Source: CAVZCK01 sp963798805 (GTDB lineage: Bacteria; Pseudomonadota; Alphaproteobacteria; Rhizobiales; Rhodomicrobiaceae). From it: a DNA stretch of 64,000 bases. Under the pieces are notes generated by a model. That model had not been told where the DNA came from and did no database searches. It was given only the letters and a program-made list of their open reading frames with translations. Shown here one piece after another: positions 62,666-64,000 of the stretch. The stretch spans positions 62,001 through 126,000 of the forward strand of contig CAWCVC010000009.1 of NCBI GenBank assembly GCA_963798805.1, in the 5' to 3' direction. Each line of letters starts with the position of its first letter. Position 1 is the stretch's first letter. The translations under genes were made by a program, and so were the position numbers.

Positions 62666-63747
62666 AAGCCGCCGCCCGTATTTTGCAAAAGATCGCGCCC
62701 GCGCTGTTGCAGAACCAGCCAGATGAAGAACGGCACGCCGATCAGCGCAGTCAGCACGCCGATCCGGATCTCGCCCGTCGAAGGGATGAGCCGCGAGGCG
62801 CAATCCGCCGCAAGCAGCAGGGCGCTTCCCGCCAGCATGGCTGGAATGTGAACGCGCGCGGGATCATAACCGACGAAGGGCCGGACGAGATGCGGCGTGA
62901 TCAACCCAACGAAACCGATGACGCCGGAAACCGCGACAGCGGCGCCCACCCCCATGGCAACGCCTGCCACCGTGATCAAACGAAGCCGTCCGAGATCGAC
63001 GCCGCTCGTCCTGGCGACATCCTCACCGAGCGTCAGGATGCGTAAATTGCTCCGCGCGCCAAGCAGCAATACCCAGGAAAGCGCCATCAGCGGCGCAGCC
63101 ATGGCGACGTGCTGAAAACTGCGGTCTTCGAGCGAGCCGAGCAGCCAGAACGCGATTTCGAGGGCAGCGAAAGGGTTCGGCGCAAGGTTGAGCGCGAGTG
63201 AGACCGCGGCCCCGGCGAGGCTCGACAGCGCCAGACCCGCGAGCAGAAGGGTCACCATGCTTGCGGCCGGACCGGCCAAAGCAATGAGGCCGCCGACCGA
63301 AAGCATCGCCGTCAGCATGGCCGCGAAAGGCAGAGAATAGGACAGGCTGTCTGAGAGCCCCGTGCCGATCGCGACGACGGCGCCGAAAGCTGCTGCGCTC
63401 GGCGCACCGAAGACCGACGGAGCGGCGAGCGGATTTCTCACCAGCCCTTGCAAAGCGGCGCCGCCGAGGGCGAGCGTGGCCCCGATCAAAATGGCCAGAA
63501 TGGCGCGCGGCAGCCGCAACTGCTGGACGATAAGAACATCCACCGGATCGCCGAAACCTGCCAGCGCCCGCGATACAGCAGCTGGCGAAAGCGAGACGGG
63601 CCCGAGCTGCAGCGAGACGACAAAGAGCACGGCTGTCAGGATCGCCAGCGATATTGTGAGGCGCTGCGTTCTCATCAGCTGGGCGGCAACTCCGTATGGC
63701 CCCGCGCCGGCAGGTCTTGCGGGCGCGACATGCGCATGTCTCATCAT
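62662..63747 (-). CDS. FecCD-family ABC importer permease (BtuC-like)
   Basis: 361 residues, about ten TM helices. The family motifs are VQQLRLPRAILAILIGATLALGGAALQG (in parts), RNPLAAPSVFGAPSAAAFGAV, LGEDVARTSGVD and the coupling-helix region VSGVIGFVGLITPHLVRPFVGYD. LLAADCASRLIPSTGEIRIGVLTALIGVPFF is at the end. M1 (63747) has no ribosome-binding site and M25 (63675) only a distant GGAG, so the start is uncertain. The substrate is B12, haem or an iron chelate. The matching binding protein is not adjacent in the window. Confidence 0.92.
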   Translation of the reverse strand: MMRHAHVAPARPAGAGPYGVAAQLMRTQRLTISLAILTAVLFVVSLQLGPVSLSPAAVSRALAGFGDPVDVLIVQQLRLPRAILAILIGATLALGGAALQGLVRNPLAAPSVFGAPSAAAFGAVVAIGTGLSDSLSYSLPFAAMLTAMLSVGGLIALAGPAASMVTLLLAGLALSSLAGAAVSLALNLAPNPFAALEIAFWLLGSLEDRSFQHVAMAAPLMALSWVLLLGARSNLRILTLGEDVARTSGVDLGRLRLITVAGVAMGVGAAVAVSGVIGFVGLITPHLVRPFVGYDPARVHIPAMLAGSALLLAADCASRLIPSTGEIRIGVLTALIGVPFFIWLVLQQRGRDLLQNTGGGL

Positions 63748-64000
63748 TCGGCGGTGATAGTAGGCGCCGTGTGACTTGGCAACGGCCGGTGATGATGATC
63801 CGGCTGATGTTAAGGAGCCCCATGCCCGTCGACAGATGTCACCTGCTGCGGATAACCCAGTGTCGCACGGGGCGGCCCAGAACCGCTCGACGGGTTAGCC
63901 GAACCTGCAAACGGCCCCCATTATTCATGAATTCACACGCCGCCCTCTGCCGACTTCGAACCATCTAATATCTAATATCTGGAGAATTTTCTGGTGCCGC
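63748..64000. other. Right-end region upstream of the permease gene
   Basis: 253 bases without a gene. It shows a short tandem repeat ATCTAATATCTAATATCT near 63963-63980. A cobalamin riboswitch was looked for on the minus strand and its B12 box was not found. The region probably holds the promoter of the permease operon or the start of a gene beyond the window. Confidence 0.35.

Noticed and set aside
63940..63970. tRNA-like TTCGAA motif at the right end
   Set aside because: The T-arm-like bases are not part of a cloverleaf; no acceptor or anticodon stem can be drawn on either strand.

Overview
The window is a GC-rich chromosomal segment from an alphaproteobacterium, most likely of the order Hyphomicrobiales (Rhizobiales). 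This rests on the ruvCAB-ybgC-tolQRAB-pal-cpoB-tilS-ftsH series, a LexA-type box (GAAC-N7-GAAC) before ruvC, an RpoH-type promoter before ftsH, rhizobial-style flagellar gene content, and one 50-bp intergenic palindrome of a Rhizobiales type. The genus cannot be fixed by reading alone. No transposase, integrase, phage gene, CRISPR array, rRNA or tRNA gene was seen.

Layout. 1-5.8 kb: cobalamin genes, namely the 3' end of cobQ, cobD and a btuF-like binding protein on the minus strand, the outer-membrane receptor btuB, and a cobC broken by one extra base. 5.97-8.4 kb: ilvC and a proline-rich methyltransferase-fold protein. 8.5-16.8 kb: 2-hydroxyacid oxidation, with glcDEF divergent from a LysR regulator that is followed by lutABC. 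16.8-17.5 kb: a gene-free stretch with a strong terminator and other small signals. 17.5-23.3 kb: a glycosyltransferase, a membrane protein with dapE, an ATP-grasp protein and moaA. 23.6-27.3 kb: a J-domain/membrane/degenerate FGE-like fusion and a membrane-anchored pentapeptide-like repeat protein. 27.6-29.9 kb: a 5-formyl-THF cyclo-ligase, a YmdB-type phosphodiesterase and a YebC protein.

30-43 kb is a long plus-strand block for Holliday-junction processing (ruvC, ruvA, ruvB), the Tol-Pal envelope system, tilS and ftsH. Three small genes not usually named in this series sit in or before it: a secreted Ser/Thr-rich protein before ruvC, a two-TM protein between ruvA and ruvB, and a 45-residue lipoprotein between tolB and pal. 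43-53 kb is motility: a J-domain protein, cheY and cheB, then flhA-fliR-fliJ-rod-binding protein-FlgN-like-FliL-like-fliG-fliM on the minus strand.

53-64 kb holds a flavodoxin-like reductase, a GNAT acetyltransferase, and a minus-strand series of a SxtJ-family membrane protein, a NodU/SxtI-family carbamoyltransferase, an SGNH protein and a GT-C glycosyltransferase. This series is read here as a surface-glycan or lipid decoration module and is the best candidate for an undescribed system. The end of the window has an MscS channel, a small membrane protein and a FecCD-type permease/ATPase pair that could complete B12 or iron-chelate import.

Starts were chosen from ribosome-binding sites and gene overlaps. 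Function calls come from recognised motifs and gene order, without database searches.
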